Positions 36,268 to 45,117 of a stretch of 60,292 bases of DNA are shown here, piece by piece. This DNA comes from JBALVO01 sp036961445. Lineage in GTDB: Bacteria; Pseudomonadota; Gammaproteobacteria; Pseudomonadales; Halieaceae. The stretch lies in assembly GCA_036961445.1 (NCBI GenBank), contig JBALVO010000008.1, positions 1 through 60,292 of the forward strand, given 5' to 3'. The position numbers and the translations under genes are program-made. The notes beneath the pieces are model-generated. The model had not been told where the DNA came from, ran no database searches, and saw only the letters and a program-made list of their open reading frames with translations. Within the stretch, counting starts at the first letter, position 1. Each line of letters begins with the position of its first letter.

Positions 36268-36915
36268 TCAGGCATCCAGGGATGCAAACACTGCGTCACG
36301 AATTTCTTCGACACCACCAACACCTTCTATACGGTGATATTCTGGAGCGTCGTCACCAGTCATATGCTGATAGAAATCTACCAGTGGACTGGTTTGTGAA
36401 TAATAAATTTTCAGGCGTTTGCGCACAGTTTCTTCGGTATCATCATCGCGCTGCACTAATGGCTCCCCGGTATCGTCGTCTACACCTTGCTGCTTTGGCG
36501 GATTATACTTCACGTGATACACACGACCGGAGCCTGGATGCACACGACGTCCACTCAAACGGGCAACAATCTCCTCATCGTCCACGGCGATTTCTACAAC
36601 GTCATCTATAGTTACACAGGCATCTACCATGGCTTGCGCCTGTGGTATGGTGCGCGGAAAACCGTCAAACAAAAAACCGTTGTTACAATCTTCTTCAGTG
36701 ATACGCTCTTTCACCAGGCCGATAATAATTTCATCAGACACCAGTCCGCCGGCGTCCATCACTGCTTTGGCTTTTACACCCAGATCCGTTTTTGCTTTAA
36801 CCGCGGCACGTAACATATCGCCGGTGGATATTTGGGGAATACCGAATTTCTCGGTAATGAATTGGGCCTGCGTACCTTTACCAGCGCCCGGGGCACCTAA
36901 TAGAATCAATCGCAT
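36268..36915 (-). CDS. adk: Adenylate kinase
   Basis: The 215-residue protein has the P-loop GAPGAGKGT (residues 7-15), the NMP-binding region ISTGDMLRAA, the FDGFPRT motif and a long-form LID domain (SGRRVHPGSGRVYHVKYNPP). The LID lacks the four zinc cysteines, as is usual in gammaproteobacteria. It balances AMP, ADP and ATP. The gene follows mazG by 119 bp and is separated from the H1-like gene by a terminator. Confidence 0.97.
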   Translation of the reverse strand: MRLILLGAPGAGKGTQAQFITEKFGIPQISTGDMLRAAVKAKTDLGVKAKAVMDAGGLVSDEIIIGLVKERITEEDCNNGFLFDGFPRTIPQAQAMVDACVTIDDVVEIAVDDEEIVARLSGRRVHPGSGRVYHVKYNPPKQQGVDDDTGEPLVQRDDDTEETVRKRLKIYYSQTSPLVDFYQHMTGDDAPEYHRIEGVGGVEEIRDAVFASLDA

Positions 36916-37034
36916 TCAGCAAGTTCCTCAATGGTATTTTTGCGGGCGGAATGGACTACCCCCGCGATGTGAATTAGGGATTATTGAAGGCCAGTAACCA
37001 TACACAGCACATGGGTTGGTTACAACCCCTGCCT

Positions 37035-37850
37035 TTAGCGCAGATTGGCCTGCTTTGCCTGCTCCCAAAGGTCATTAAGTTGCCCCGGACTCAGGCTTGC
37101 CAGAGATGCACCCTGGGATGCAGCCAGCACCTCCATATGGCCGAAACGTTGCTCAAATTTACTGGACGCATCCCGCAGGCTCGCCTCGGCATCCAGCTCA
37201 AGATGCCTGGCTAGATTGACACAGCTAAACAGCACATCCCCCATCTCTTCGCGAATCTCAGCTTCACCCTGCTGCGCCATGGCATGACGCAACTCGTCGA
37301 TTTCTTCTTGTAACTTATCCAGCACCGCAGGCGCATCAGTCCAATCAAAGTTAACCTGCGACGCACGTTTTTGTAGCTTTTGCGCGCGGGGCAAAGCCGG
37401 CAGCGCAACGGGAACGTCTGCCAACACACCAGGCTGGGATTTCCTGTCACGTTCATCCTGCTTGATTTTTTCCCAGCTTAGCTTAACTTCATCCACTGTT
37501 GTTTCCCGTGTGACCACACCCTCAAGATCACCGTTTGCAAACACGTGCGGATGGCGTCTTATCAGCTTTTCCACCAGGGTTGTGACGACGCCCTCAAAAG
37601 AGAATAAATCACGCTCTTTGCCTAATTGCGCATAGAAGATGACCTGAAACAGAACATCGCCAAGCTCCTCTGCCACATGCGGGTAATCTTCGTGCTCAAT
37701 GGCTTGCGCCAGCTCGTAACACTCTTCCAGTGTGGACGCTACGATGCTTTGAAAATTTTGTTTTAGATCCCATGGACAACCGGTTTGCGGGTCACGCAGG
37801 CGCTCCATAACACGCAACAAATCACTCAGCTGATAACGCTGTAGCCGCAC
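37035..37850 (-). CDS. mazG: Nucleoside triphosphate pyrophosphohydrolase MazG
   Basis: The 271-residue protein has two MazG domains. The first carries EECYELAQAIEHED followed by AEELGDVLFQV. The second carries LQEEIDELRHAM and REEMGDVLFSCVNLARHL. Both have the E-E-x-x-E and E-x-x-D metal ligands. It hydrolyses NTPs to NMP and pyrophosphate, and in E. coli lowers ppGpp and limits aberrant nucleotides. It starts 9 bp after the relA stop, the same relA-mazG linkage as in E. coli, but no mazEF toxin-antitoxin pair lies between them. Confidence 0.94.
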   Translation of the reverse strand: MRLQRYQLSDLLRVMERLRDPQTGCPWDLKQNFQSIVASTLEECYELAQAIEHEDYPHVAEELGDVLFQVIFYAQLGKERDLFSFEGVVTTLVEKLIRRHPHVFANGDLEGVVTRETTVDEVKLSWEKIKQDERDRKSQPGVLADVPVALPALPRAQKLQKRASQVNFDWTDAPAVLDKLQEEIDELRHAMAQQGEAEIREEMGDVLFSCVNLARHLELDAEASLRDASSKFEQRFGHMEVLAASQGASLASLSPGQLNDLWEQAKQANLR

Positions 37851-37859
37851 TGTTCCCTC

Positions 37860-40088
37860 CTAGTCTGAAAGTCGGACTGCAGACACCACATTTTTCAAGC
37901 GATTAATACGTTCCAATAACTTGGACAACGACGCCAGATTGGGGATTTCCACTCGCAGGCGCATGGTGGCAGTGTGAGCTTTCTTGTTCGTCTGGGTGTT
38001 TATTGACAACACATTAAGTCGGGCATTGGAAAACAACACGGTAATATCGCGCAGTAAGCCCTGCCTGTCATAAGCCTCAATGGCAACATCCACCTCGTAG
38101 TTGTCCTTGGGCGACATGCCCCACTCCACTTCGATGGCCCGCTCAGGAACTGAGTCTTGCAATTTAATCACCCGCGCACAATCAGCGCGATGAATGCTTA
38201 CCCCTTTGCCCTGCGTTATAAATCCGGTTATCGCATCCCCGGGTAGAGGCTTGCAACAACCTGCCATATGCGACATCAGGTTCCCCACTCCGCGAACCTG
38301 TACCTGATCGCGATAGCTATCGCTGCCTGGCCTGGCCAGCAGCAACTGCGGCTCCGGTCGACTCTCCACCAGACCCTGTGCAGCATTAAGCACCGCTGCG
38401 GATGACAAGTCGCCCGCCCCCAGGGACGCATACATGTCATCGACTGTAGCGAGCTGAACTTTCTTGGCAATGCGTTGATAATCTATGCTGGTAAGTGAAA
38501 GACGCTTGAATTCTCTTTCCAGCAAATGACGTCCCGCGGCAACATTATCCTCCCGCGCCTGGCTTTTGAACCAGTGTTGGACCTTGGCACGCGCACGAGA
38601 AGTGCGCAAATAACCCAGGCCGGGTTGCAACCAGTCGCGCTTGGGAGACCCGTCTTTACTGGTCAGTACCTCCACCCTCTCGCCGATTTTCAGCGTATAG
38701 GTAAGTGGCACGATAACGCCATTAACCTTGGCTCCCCGGCAGCGGTGCCCGACTTCGGTATGCACGTGATAGGCAAAGTCCAACGGCGTAGCGCCCTGCG
38801 CCAGATTGACCACATCACCCTGGGGAGTAAATACATAAACCCTGTCCTGGGCCACATCAAAGCTGAACTGCTCAACGACGCTGTTGGCGTCTCCAGTCTC
38901 CTCGTGCCAATCCAGCACCTGTCGCAGCCAGGCTATTTTTTCCTCGTAAGTGCTCGCCAGGCCTTTGTCGGAATCAGCGCCCTTATAGCGCCAGTGGGCG
39001 CACACACCCAGCTCGGCTTCAGTATCCATTTGATGCGTGCGAATTTGTATTTCAAGGATCTTTCCTTCCGGGCCTATTACCGCGGTATGCAAGGAGCGGT
39101 AGCCATTTTCTTTTGGGTTGGCTATGTAATCATCAAATTCATTGGGGATATTACGCCACAAACCATGTACCACGCCCAGCGTGGCATAGCAGTCCTTGAC
39201 TTCGGGCACCAGGATACGCACTGCGCGGATGTCATAGACTTGGGAAAAGCCAATGCTTTTACGCTGCATTTTTCGCCATATACTGTAAATATGCTTGGCG
39301 CGTCCGGCAATCTCAAAGTCCAACCCGGCCTTGTGCAACACCAGTTCCAGCTCCGTTGTTACGCGTGCAATAAAGTGATCGCGTTCCAGGCGCTTACCAT
39401 CCAGTAGATGGGCGATTTTGCGATAGGCGTCGGCGTAGATATAGCGGAAAGACAAATCCTCTAATTCCCACTTCAGGTGACCAATACCCAGGCGATGTGC
39501 CAGAGGGGCGTATAAGTCGAAGACTTCCTGCCCAATGGTACGCCGACGCTGTTCGTCATCTTTGACAGCACGAATCGCGCAGGTACGTTCGGCCAACTTG
39601 ATCAAAGCCACTCGCACGTCATCCACCAGTGCGATCAACATTTTACGGACATTATCTTTCTGGCCGTGCGCCTGTCCCAGCACCGGGTGATCGCCCTGTA
39701 AGGTCAGGTCGCCGATTGAGGCCATGCGCAACACGCCCTCAATTAAGCCCACCACCTCTGGTGAAAACTGCAGCGCAACCTCATCCAGCAGCAAGCGCTG
39801 CTCGCGCACAGCCCTGTATAGAATGGCCGCTAACAGGCAATCCAGCCCCACATGCAGTTCTGCCAGAACAAACACCATATCCAGACCCGCGGTGAAACAA
39901 TTTGTCTCACGCGCCCAGTCACCAGCATCCTGCCCTGGTCCAAGTTGTGCCTGTCGCGCTAACTGGCAGGCAGCCAGCAGGCGGTCACTATCTGCGCTGT
40001 CCATTTCCAGCGGCAGTTGTTGCAGCCAGCTCTGCAGATCAATTTCACCGGCTGCATTAACTTGCGATTGTTGTCGTACCTGAACCAT
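37860..40088 (-). CDS. relA: GTP pyrophosphokinase RelA
   Basis: The 742-residue protein has the RSH layout: a degenerate N-terminal HD region, the synthetase domain, TGS (RVYVFTPQGDVVNLAQGATP), a helical/zinc-finger region (AGCCKPLPGD) and a C-terminal ACT domain. The HD site lacks the catalytic HD pair (LAAILYRAVREQ instead of HDxxED). The synthetase loop carries EFDDYIA at about residues 317-323. Both features distinguish RelA from bifunctional SpoT. It makes (p)ppGpp on stalled ribosomes. It begins 2 bp after the cysM stop and is followed by mazG. In many Pseudomonas genomes rlmD sits between cysM and relA, but here it does not. Confidence 0.96.
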   Translation of the reverse strand: MVQVRQQSQVNAAGEIDLQSWLQQLPLEMDSADSDRLLAACQLARQAQLGPGQDAGDWARETNCFTAGLDMVFVLAELHVGLDCLLAAILYRAVREQRLLLDEVALQFSPEVVGLIEGVLRMASIGDLTLQGDHPVLGQAHGQKDNVRKMLIALVDDVRVALIKLAERTCAIRAVKDDEQRRRTIGQEVFDLYAPLAHRLGIGHLKWELEDLSFRYIYADAYRKIAHLLDGKRLERDHFIARVTTELELVLHKAGLDFEIAGRAKHIYSIWRKMQRKSIGFSQVYDIRAVRILVPEVKDCYATLGVVHGLWRNIPNEFDDYIANPKENGYRSLHTAVIGPEGKILEIQIRTHQMDTEAELGVCAHWRYKGADSDKGLASTYEEKIAWLRQVLDWHEETGDANSVVEQFSFDVAQDRVYVFTPQGDVVNLAQGATPLDFAYHVHTEVGHRCRGAKVNGVIVPLTYTLKIGERVEVLTSKDGSPKRDWLQPGLGYLRTSRARAKVQHWFKSQAREDNVAAGRHLLEREFKRLSLTSIDYQRIAKKVQLATVDDMYASLGAGDLSSAAVLNAAQGLVESRPEPQLLLARPGSDSYRDQVQVRGVGNLMSHMAGCCKPLPGDAITGFITQGKGVSIHRADCARVIKLQDSVPERAIEVEWGMSPKDNYEVDVAIEAYDRQGLLRDITVLFSNARLNVLSINTQTNKKAHTATMRLRVEIPNLASLSKLLERINRLKNVVSAVRLSD

Positions 40089-40090
40089 AT

Positions 40091-40999
40091 CTACCCGGAC
40101 AAGCCTGATGGGTTGAATACACCGGTAGAAAGATAGCGGTCCCCGCGATCGCAGATGATAGCCACAATGAGGGCGTTCTCGATTTCACGGGACAGACGCA
40201 GGGCACCGGCAATGACACCGCCGGAGGACACACCACAAAATATACCCTCCTGTGCTGCCAGGCGGCGCATGGTCTCCTCTGATTCCTGTTGCGAAATATC
40301 AAGTACCCGGTCCACCCGCGGTGCCTCATAAATACGAGGCATATAGGCCTCGGGCCAACGCCGTATTCCGGGTATGCTGGAACCTTCGACCGGCTGTAAA
40401 CCGACAATTTGAATGGCGGGATTTTGCTGCTTGAGATAGGTCGAGCAACCCATAATGGTCCCTGTAGTACCCATAGAGCACACAAAGTGGCTGACCATAC
40501 CCTCGGTCTGGCGCCAGATTTCCGGCCCGGTGCCCTGAAAATGGGCCTGTGGATTGTCCGGATTAGCGAACTGGTCAAGCACCGTGCCTTCACCACGCTC
40601 CTGCATTTGCATCGCCAGATCCCGCGCCCCTTCCATACCCTGCTCCTGCGATACTTCCAGCAACTGAGCGCCATACGCAGACATGGCCTGCTTGCGTTCA
40701 TCACTCATATGGGAGGGCATAATCAGGATCAGGCGGTAACCGCGAATAGCGGCCACCATCGCCAGAGCGATACCTGTGTTACCACTGGTGGCTTCAATGA
40801 GGGTATCACCGGGCTTGATATCACCGCGTGCTTCAGCCTGCGCAATCATACTGAGCGCAGGCCGGTCCTTGACCGAGCCGGCCGGATTGTTGCCTTCCAG
40901 CTTGGCCAAAATGGTATTACTGGTATCCCCGGGCAAGCGCTGCAGACGGACCAGGGGAGTATTGCCAATGCAGGCTTCAATGGTAGGAAAATCTGGCAT
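40091..40999 (-). CDS. cysM: Cysteine synthase B
   Basis: The 302-residue PLP enzyme has the Schiff-base lysine in NPAGSVKDRP (Lys44), the substrate loop EATSGNTGIALA, the phosphate-binding GTTGTIMG and the CysM-type C-terminus GDRYLSTGVF. CysM makes cysteine from O-acetylserine and sulfide or thiosulfate. It is placed between acpS and relA, as in pseudomonads, and is nearly contiguous with relA. Confidence 0.94.
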   Translation of the reverse strand: MPDFPTIEACIGNTPLVRLQRLPGDTSNTILAKLEGNNPAGSVKDRPALSMIAQAEARGDIKPGDTLIEATSGNTGIALAMVAAIRGYRLILIMPSHMSDERKQAMSAYGAQLLEVSQEQGMEGARDLAMQMQERGEGTVLDQFANPDNPQAHFQGTGPEIWRQTEGMVSHFVCSMGTTGTIMGCSTYLKQQNPAIQIVGLQPVEGSSIPGIRRWPEAYMPRIYEAPRVDRVLDISQQESEETMRRLAAQEGIFCGVSSGGVIAGALRLSREIENALIVAIICDRGDRYLSTGVFNPSGLSG

Positions 41000-41069
41000 A
41001 AGTGGCTTACCGCATGCTGGAGGGCAGATTATATAGGACTTCCAGCATGCTAGAAATTGTTAGCTGTCA

Positions 41070-41444
41070 TCATTTGGCCAATATCGCAAATGCGACCACG
41101 AAATCGACCTCATCAGCCAAACTCAACTCAACCCGCAAGCCACCACGGCGGGCCGCCACCGCGCTTGCGCCACCGCTGAGTCGCACCAGTGGAGCGCCAT
41201 TGGCATCGTGATCAATTTGCATGTCCTGCCAACTCACCCCTCGACCTATGCCGGTACCCAGCGCCTTGGCAATGGCTTCCTTAGCTGCAAATCGTTTGGC
41301 CAACAAGCGGTTTGCCTGTTTACTGACTCGGTACTCTTCCTGCTCTGGTTCGGTGAGGATACGCCGCACAAACTTGTCCCCAAGGCGCGCCACTACATCA
41401 TCTATGCGCGCAATTTTAAGAATGTCGGTGCCTACAGAAATCAC
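41070..41444 (-). CDS. acpS: Holo-[acyl-carrier-protein] synthase
   Basis: The 124-residue protein has the AcpS signatures GTDI (residues 5-8, metal-binding Asp7) and RFAAKEAIAKALGTG (Glu56). It transfers 4'-phosphopantetheine from CoA to ACP. The start overlaps the recO stop by 4 nt. In many gammaproteobacteria pdxJ separates recO from acpS, and that gene is absent here. Confidence 0.94.
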   Translation of the reverse strand: MISVGTDILKIARIDDVVARLGDKFVRRILTEPEQEEYRVSKQANRLLAKRFAAKEAIAKALGTGIGRGVSWQDMQIDHDANGAPLVRLSGGASAVAARRGGLRVELSLADEVDFVVAFAILAK

Positions 41445-42211
41445 CCCTTGCCTCCTTTAATGCACGGCGCCACCTGCGTTTGCACAACATCGCTCGCAGC
41501 ACCGGACCTTGTCCGAAACAAATCACGGCTCTTCAATGGAGCGTCACCCAAATGGCCCGCCAGTGCCTGGCGCAGCAAGCGCTTGGCGGTAGCTCTCACC
41601 TGCCCGCCGAATTCACCATCAGCCATAATGATCAAGTCCTCCCCGGCATAAGCTGGACGCGCTACATCGGCAACCTCACCCCGCGCTACCAATCCGTAAT
41701 CAGGGTGGTAGTGATACCATTGGTCCGCCCGCACCGGCGCTCCACTGTGACCATCCGTCGCAAGATCAAAGCTGTAGCCCAATTCGTCCAACAAGGTAAA
41801 CTCAAACTGGCGCAGCAAGGTATCGAGGGCGTCACTTCCCGCAAGCCCCTGCAACGCCCGTGCATAGGCGGCAAACAGCCGGGGATGAGCGTCGTGCTGG
41901 TGTAACAAGCGCACCAGTAACTCATTGACATAGATACCGCTGAACATTCGCTCCCCGCGCAGCCTGGGCGCTTTACCCACCGACTCAGTGGCAGTGAGTG
42001 TTTTCAGTTCCGCCCTGCCCGAGAAGGACACCAACAGGGGATTGAAGGGTTGCAATAGTGCGTTGCTGCTACCACCGCGGGTTCGGCGCCTGGCACCTTT
42101 GGCTACCAGGCTAATGCGGCCGTATTCGGCAGTAAGGACTTCAAGCAGAGCACTGGTATCGCGATAGGGGCGACTGTGCAATATATAGGCGGGCTGCAGG
42201 CTAACGCGCAT
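41441..42211 (-). CDS. recO: DNA repair protein RecO
   Basis: The 256-residue protein has the N-terminal OB-fold typical of RecO (AYILHSRPYRDTSALLEVLT, GRISLVAKGARR). A helical C-terminal domain follows, with no zinc-binding Cys4 motif, as in many gammaproteobacterial RecO proteins. It loads RecA at gaps together with RecF and RecR. It follows era by 17 bp and overlaps acpS. Confidence 0.94.
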   Translation of the reverse strand: MRVSLQPAYILHSRPYRDTSALLEVLTAEYGRISLVAKGARRRTRGGSSNALLQPFNPLLVSFSGRAELKTLTATESVGKAPRLRGERMFSGIYVNELLVRLLHQHDAHPRLFAAYARALQGLAGSDALDTLLRQFEFTLLDELGYSFDLATDGHSGAPVRADQWYHYHPDYGLVARGEVADVARPAYAGEDLIIMADGEFGGQVRATAKRLLRQALAGHLGDAPLKSRDLFRTRSGAASDVVQTQVAPCIKGGKG

Positions 42212-42228
42212 AATCTGGCGAACAACCG

Positions 42229-43128
42229 TTAGCGATCATCATAGCCGAGACTACGCAACGCGCGTTCATCATCGGACCACCCTGATTTGACCTTTACCCA
42301 CAACCGCAACATAACTTTGCTATCAAACAGCAACTCCATATCGCGACGCGCGTCAGTGCCTATCGAACGTAATCGGGAACCCTTCTCCCCAATCAGGATT
42401 TTTTTCTGTCCCTTGCGCTCCACAAAAATGACCGCAGAAATATTCAGAATTGTATCCTCCTGGACAAACTCCTCTATCTCCACGGTGATTTCGTAAGGGA
42501 GTTCATCCCCCAACTGCCGCATAATTTTTTCCCGCACGATTTCCGACGCCAAAAAGCGCTGGCTGCGATCGGTTATCTGGTCCTCGGGGAAAAAATGTGT
42601 GGATTCTGGCAGGAACTTCAGAATCTCCGTCTCCAGTTCAGCAACATTGTGCTGCTGCAATGCGGACACTGGCAAAATAGCGGCAAAGTCACACTTAGCC
42701 GCCAGCACTTGCAGATGCGGCAGCAATTCCGCTTTGTCAGCCAATAAATCTACTTTATTAATTACCAGCATAGTGGGTCTACCACTGCGCTTGATCTGCT
42801 CCAGGACCATGGCGTCTTCGTCGGTCCAGGCGGTGCGATCCACCACAAATACCACCAGATCCACATCCCGGATCGCCGAGCTTGCCGCTCGATTCATATA
42901 GCGGTTTATCGCCTTCTCAGCATCCTTGTGCAGACCCGGTGTATCCACAAAAATGATCTGGTGCTGACCCTCTGTTTTAATGCCCAGCACCTGATGGCGC
43001 GTGGTTTGCGGTTTGCGCGAGGTAATACTGATTTTCTGGCCCAGGATATGATTCAGTAGCGTCGACTTGCCCACATTCGGGCGCCCTACGATAGCGACAT
43101 AGCCACAACGTTTCTTATTACTTACCAT
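42229..43128 (-). CDS. era: GTPase Era
   Basis: The 299-residue protein has G1 GRPNVGKST (residues 15-23), G3 DTPG and G4 NKVD, plus the C-terminal KH domain with GEKGSRLRSIG. Era binds 16S rRNA and acts in 30S ribosome maturation. It overlaps the end of rnc by 11 nt, which suggests translational coupling, and continues the standard rnc-era-recO order. Confidence 0.97.
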   Translation of the reverse strand: MVSNKKRCGYVAIVGRPNVGKSTLLNHILGQKISITSRKPQTTRHQVLGIKTEGQHQIIFVDTPGLHKDAEKAINRYMNRAASSAIRDVDLVVFVVDRTAWTDEDAMVLEQIKRSGRPTMLVINKVDLLADKAELLPHLQVLAAKCDFAAILPVSALQQHNVAELETEILKFLPESTHFFPEDQITDRSQRFLASEIVREKIMRQLGDELPYEITVEIEEFVQEDTILNISAVIFVERKGQKKILIGEKGSRLRSIGTDARRDMELLFDSKVMLRLWVKVKSGWSDDERALRSLGYDDR

Positions 43129-43798
43129 GCTGGGTTAAGCTCTCCAGAGCAGAGTGGGCGGCTGCCTGTTCAGCCTTGCGACGGCTACTACCGGAGCCTT
43201 CCACGCTCAACGCAGGCTTTTGCAAGCGACAAGCAACCTGAAACTGCTGATGGTGATCCTCACCCATCACATTGATTAACTCATACTCAGGTAACGGGCT
43301 GCGGCGCCCCTGCAAATATTCCTGCAATTGAGTTTTGGCGTCTTTATCGGTAGTAACGTGATTGAGTTGTTCCAAACGCGTGGTAAACCAGCGCAGCACA
43401 TTCGCTCGGCATTGCTCCACATTACTGTCCAGCAAGATAGCGCCAACGACTGCCTCAAACGCATCAGCCAATATTGACCCCCGGCGGTGTCCGCCACTTT
43501 TGCGCTCCCCCGGCCCCAGCTCCAGATACTCGCCCAGCTGCAGTTCCCGCGCCACTTCCGCCAGGGTGTCACCCTTTACCAGGGACGCACGCATGCGGCT
43601 CATGTCACCTTCCCGCGCCTGCGGAAACTGCTGATACAAAGCCTCGGCGATAATATGATTGACGATGGAATCCCCGAGAAACTCGAGTCGCTCATTATTG
43701 TGACCGCCGGCGCTGCGATGAGTCAGCGCCAGGGTAAGCAGTTTTGGGTCAGTGAACTCGTAACCCAGCGCCCGCTGCAGACGTGCGGTGTTAGTCAT
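43118..43798 (-). CDS. rnc: Ribonuclease III
   Basis: The 226-residue protein has the RNase III signature ERLEFLGDSIVN (residues 36-47) with catalytic acidic residues. A C-terminal double-stranded RNA-binding domain follows (KTQLQEYLQ and GSSRRKAEQAAAHSALE). It processes rRNA precursors and other structured RNAs. The reading frame overlaps era and lies just behind the DUF4845 gene. Confidence 0.97.
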   Translation of the reverse strand: MTNTARLQRALGYEFTDPKLLTLALTHRSAGGHNNERLEFLGDSIVNHIIAEALYQQFPQAREGDMSRMRASLVKGDTLAEVARELQLGEYLELGPGERKSGGHRRGSILADAFEAVVGAILLDSNVEQCRANVLRWFTTRLEQLNHVTTDKDAKTQLQEYLQGRRSPLPEYELINVMGEDHHQQFQVACRLQKPALSVEGSGSSRRKAEQAAAHSALESLTQHGK

Positions 43799-43804
43799 AT
43801 ACCG

Positions 43805-44224
43805 CTAGAATTTAGGTTTTTTGGGTATCGCTGCCCCGACAAGGGGTTCCGGGTTGCCCATGACAAAAAACACATCATCGAATTTCAAAACCATATCAAT
43901 ACGCCCCATTACTGGCAGTCTTACTTCATAATTAGCGTCGACATAGGTCTTGCCGTCCGTACGGAAAATTTCTACTTCCTTAGGGTGCAATTCATAAATC
44001 TGGTTGCTATTGAATATATTAGCAATTTTCCGTCGAATCTGCCGGACAGACATTTTCTTCGCATCATGTTCCCCTGCGATATTAGAGATTATCTCCTTCA
44101 CACTCAGGTACTCAAAATACGGTGGCGCCATGCGCAAACCGCACATCACAAAAAAGCCCAGCATAATCAGAATTGCCAATATTCCGGGTATCGACATACC
44201 GGACTGACGCTGACGAGTTATCAT
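43805..44224 (-). CDS. DUF4845 membrane protein
   Basis: The 139-residue protein has one N-terminal transmembrane segment (about residues 9-27, IPGILAILIMLGFFVMCGL) after QRQSGMS, then a pilin-like or beta-rich extracytoplasmic domain. This small family sits between lepB and rnc in many gammaproteobacteria, exactly as here. The start RQRQSGMSIPGI resembles a prepilin leader, but the processing-site pattern is not convincing. Function unknown. Confidence 0.85.
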   Translation of the reverse strand: MITRQRQSGMSIPGILAILIMLGFFVMCGLRMAPPYFEYLSVKEIISNIAGEHDAKKMSVRQIRRKIANIFNSNQIYELHPKEVEIFRTDGKTYVDANYEVRLPVMGRIDMVLKFDDVFFVMGNPEPLVGAAIPKKPKF

Positions 44225-44252
44225 ATTTTTATCCCCAGTTATCCCTTTATTC

Positions 44253-45101
44253 TCAATCTATCAGGCCAACACGACTGAAGCTTGGGATACTAAACAGCGA
44301 ATCCCAATGCATCCACACCGCAAAGGCCTTGCCTACTATATCCTTTTCTGGCACCTGACCCCAAATCCTACTGTCACTACTATTATCCCGGTTATCGCCC
44401 ATCATGAAATAATGTCCCGGTTTAACGACCACCGAAATATCCCGTGCCGGGCGCATCAGGTCAACCTGCATCAGGTGGTTAGCATCACCAAGCTGCTCCA
44501 GGCCCAGGCTGTAGCGGGAGGACCCATCGGGAAGCTGCGCCAGTGTCTCGTGCTCCAGCTTTTCTCCGTTTATAAACAGGGCCTTGTTGCGATAGGTGAC
44601 GGTGTCACCGGGCAGGCCTACCACCCGCTTTATAAAGTAAGTGTCATTCATATGAGGTGGAAAAAACACCATCACATCACCGCGCTGGGGCTCATTCAAC
44701 GCCAACACCTTGTTGCGCAACACTGGCAGGCGAATGCCGTAGGTATATTTATTGACCAGAATGTAATCACCCACCTGCAGGGTAGGCACCATGGAGGAAG
44801 ACGGTATTTGAAACGGCTCCACCAAAAACGAGCGCAACACAAACACCACGAACAACACCGGAAAGAAGGATTTGGCATATTCGACCAACACGGGTTCGGC
44901 AGCGCTTTGCGACACCCCCGCCTGGTACTTCAGTGCCTCTGCACCACCCTCTTTGTCCCACTTAGGATACTGGGCTTGCAAATCAGCGACCGTGCGGCGC
45001 CTGGCAGGTGCCAGTAATAAAGCATCCAGTAACCAGACCAAGCCGCTACTAAAGACCAGGATTACCAGAATCAGCGGAAAATCAATTGTTATACCACTCA
45101 C
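44253..45101 (-). CDS. lepB: Signal peptidase I
   Basis: The 282-residue protein has two N-terminal membrane segments and the periplasmic catalytic domain. The nucleophile is Ser103 (IPSSSMVPTL) and the general base is Lys158 (YFIKRVVGLPGD). The GDNRDNSSDSR box is complete. It cleaves signal peptides of exported proteins. It follows lepA by 16 bp, the usual lepA-lepB pairing. Confidence 0.96.
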   Translation of the reverse strand: MSGITIDFPLILVILVFSSGLVWLLDALLLAPARRRTVADLQAQYPKWDKEGGAEALKYQAGVSQSAAEPVLVEYAKSFFPVLFVVFVLRSFLVEPFQIPSSSMVPTLQVGDYILVNKYTYGIRLPVLRNKVLALNEPQRGDVMVFFPPHMNDTYFIKRVVGLPGDTVTYRNKALFINGEKLEHETLAQLPDGSSRYSLGLEQLGDANHLMQVDLMRPARDISVVVKPGHYFMMGDNRDNSSDSRIWGQVPEKDIVGKAFAVWMHWDSLFSIPSFSRVGLID

Positions 45102-45117
45102 TTATCAACCATCCTTG

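Noticed and set aside
37800..37870. mazEF toxin-antitoxin genes between relA and mazG
   Set aside because: Only 9 bp separate the two genes, so none can be present.
38526..39407. Open frame of 293 codons opposite relA
   Set aside because: It lies within the conserved synthetase and TGS domains of relA and its translation has no domain-like pattern.
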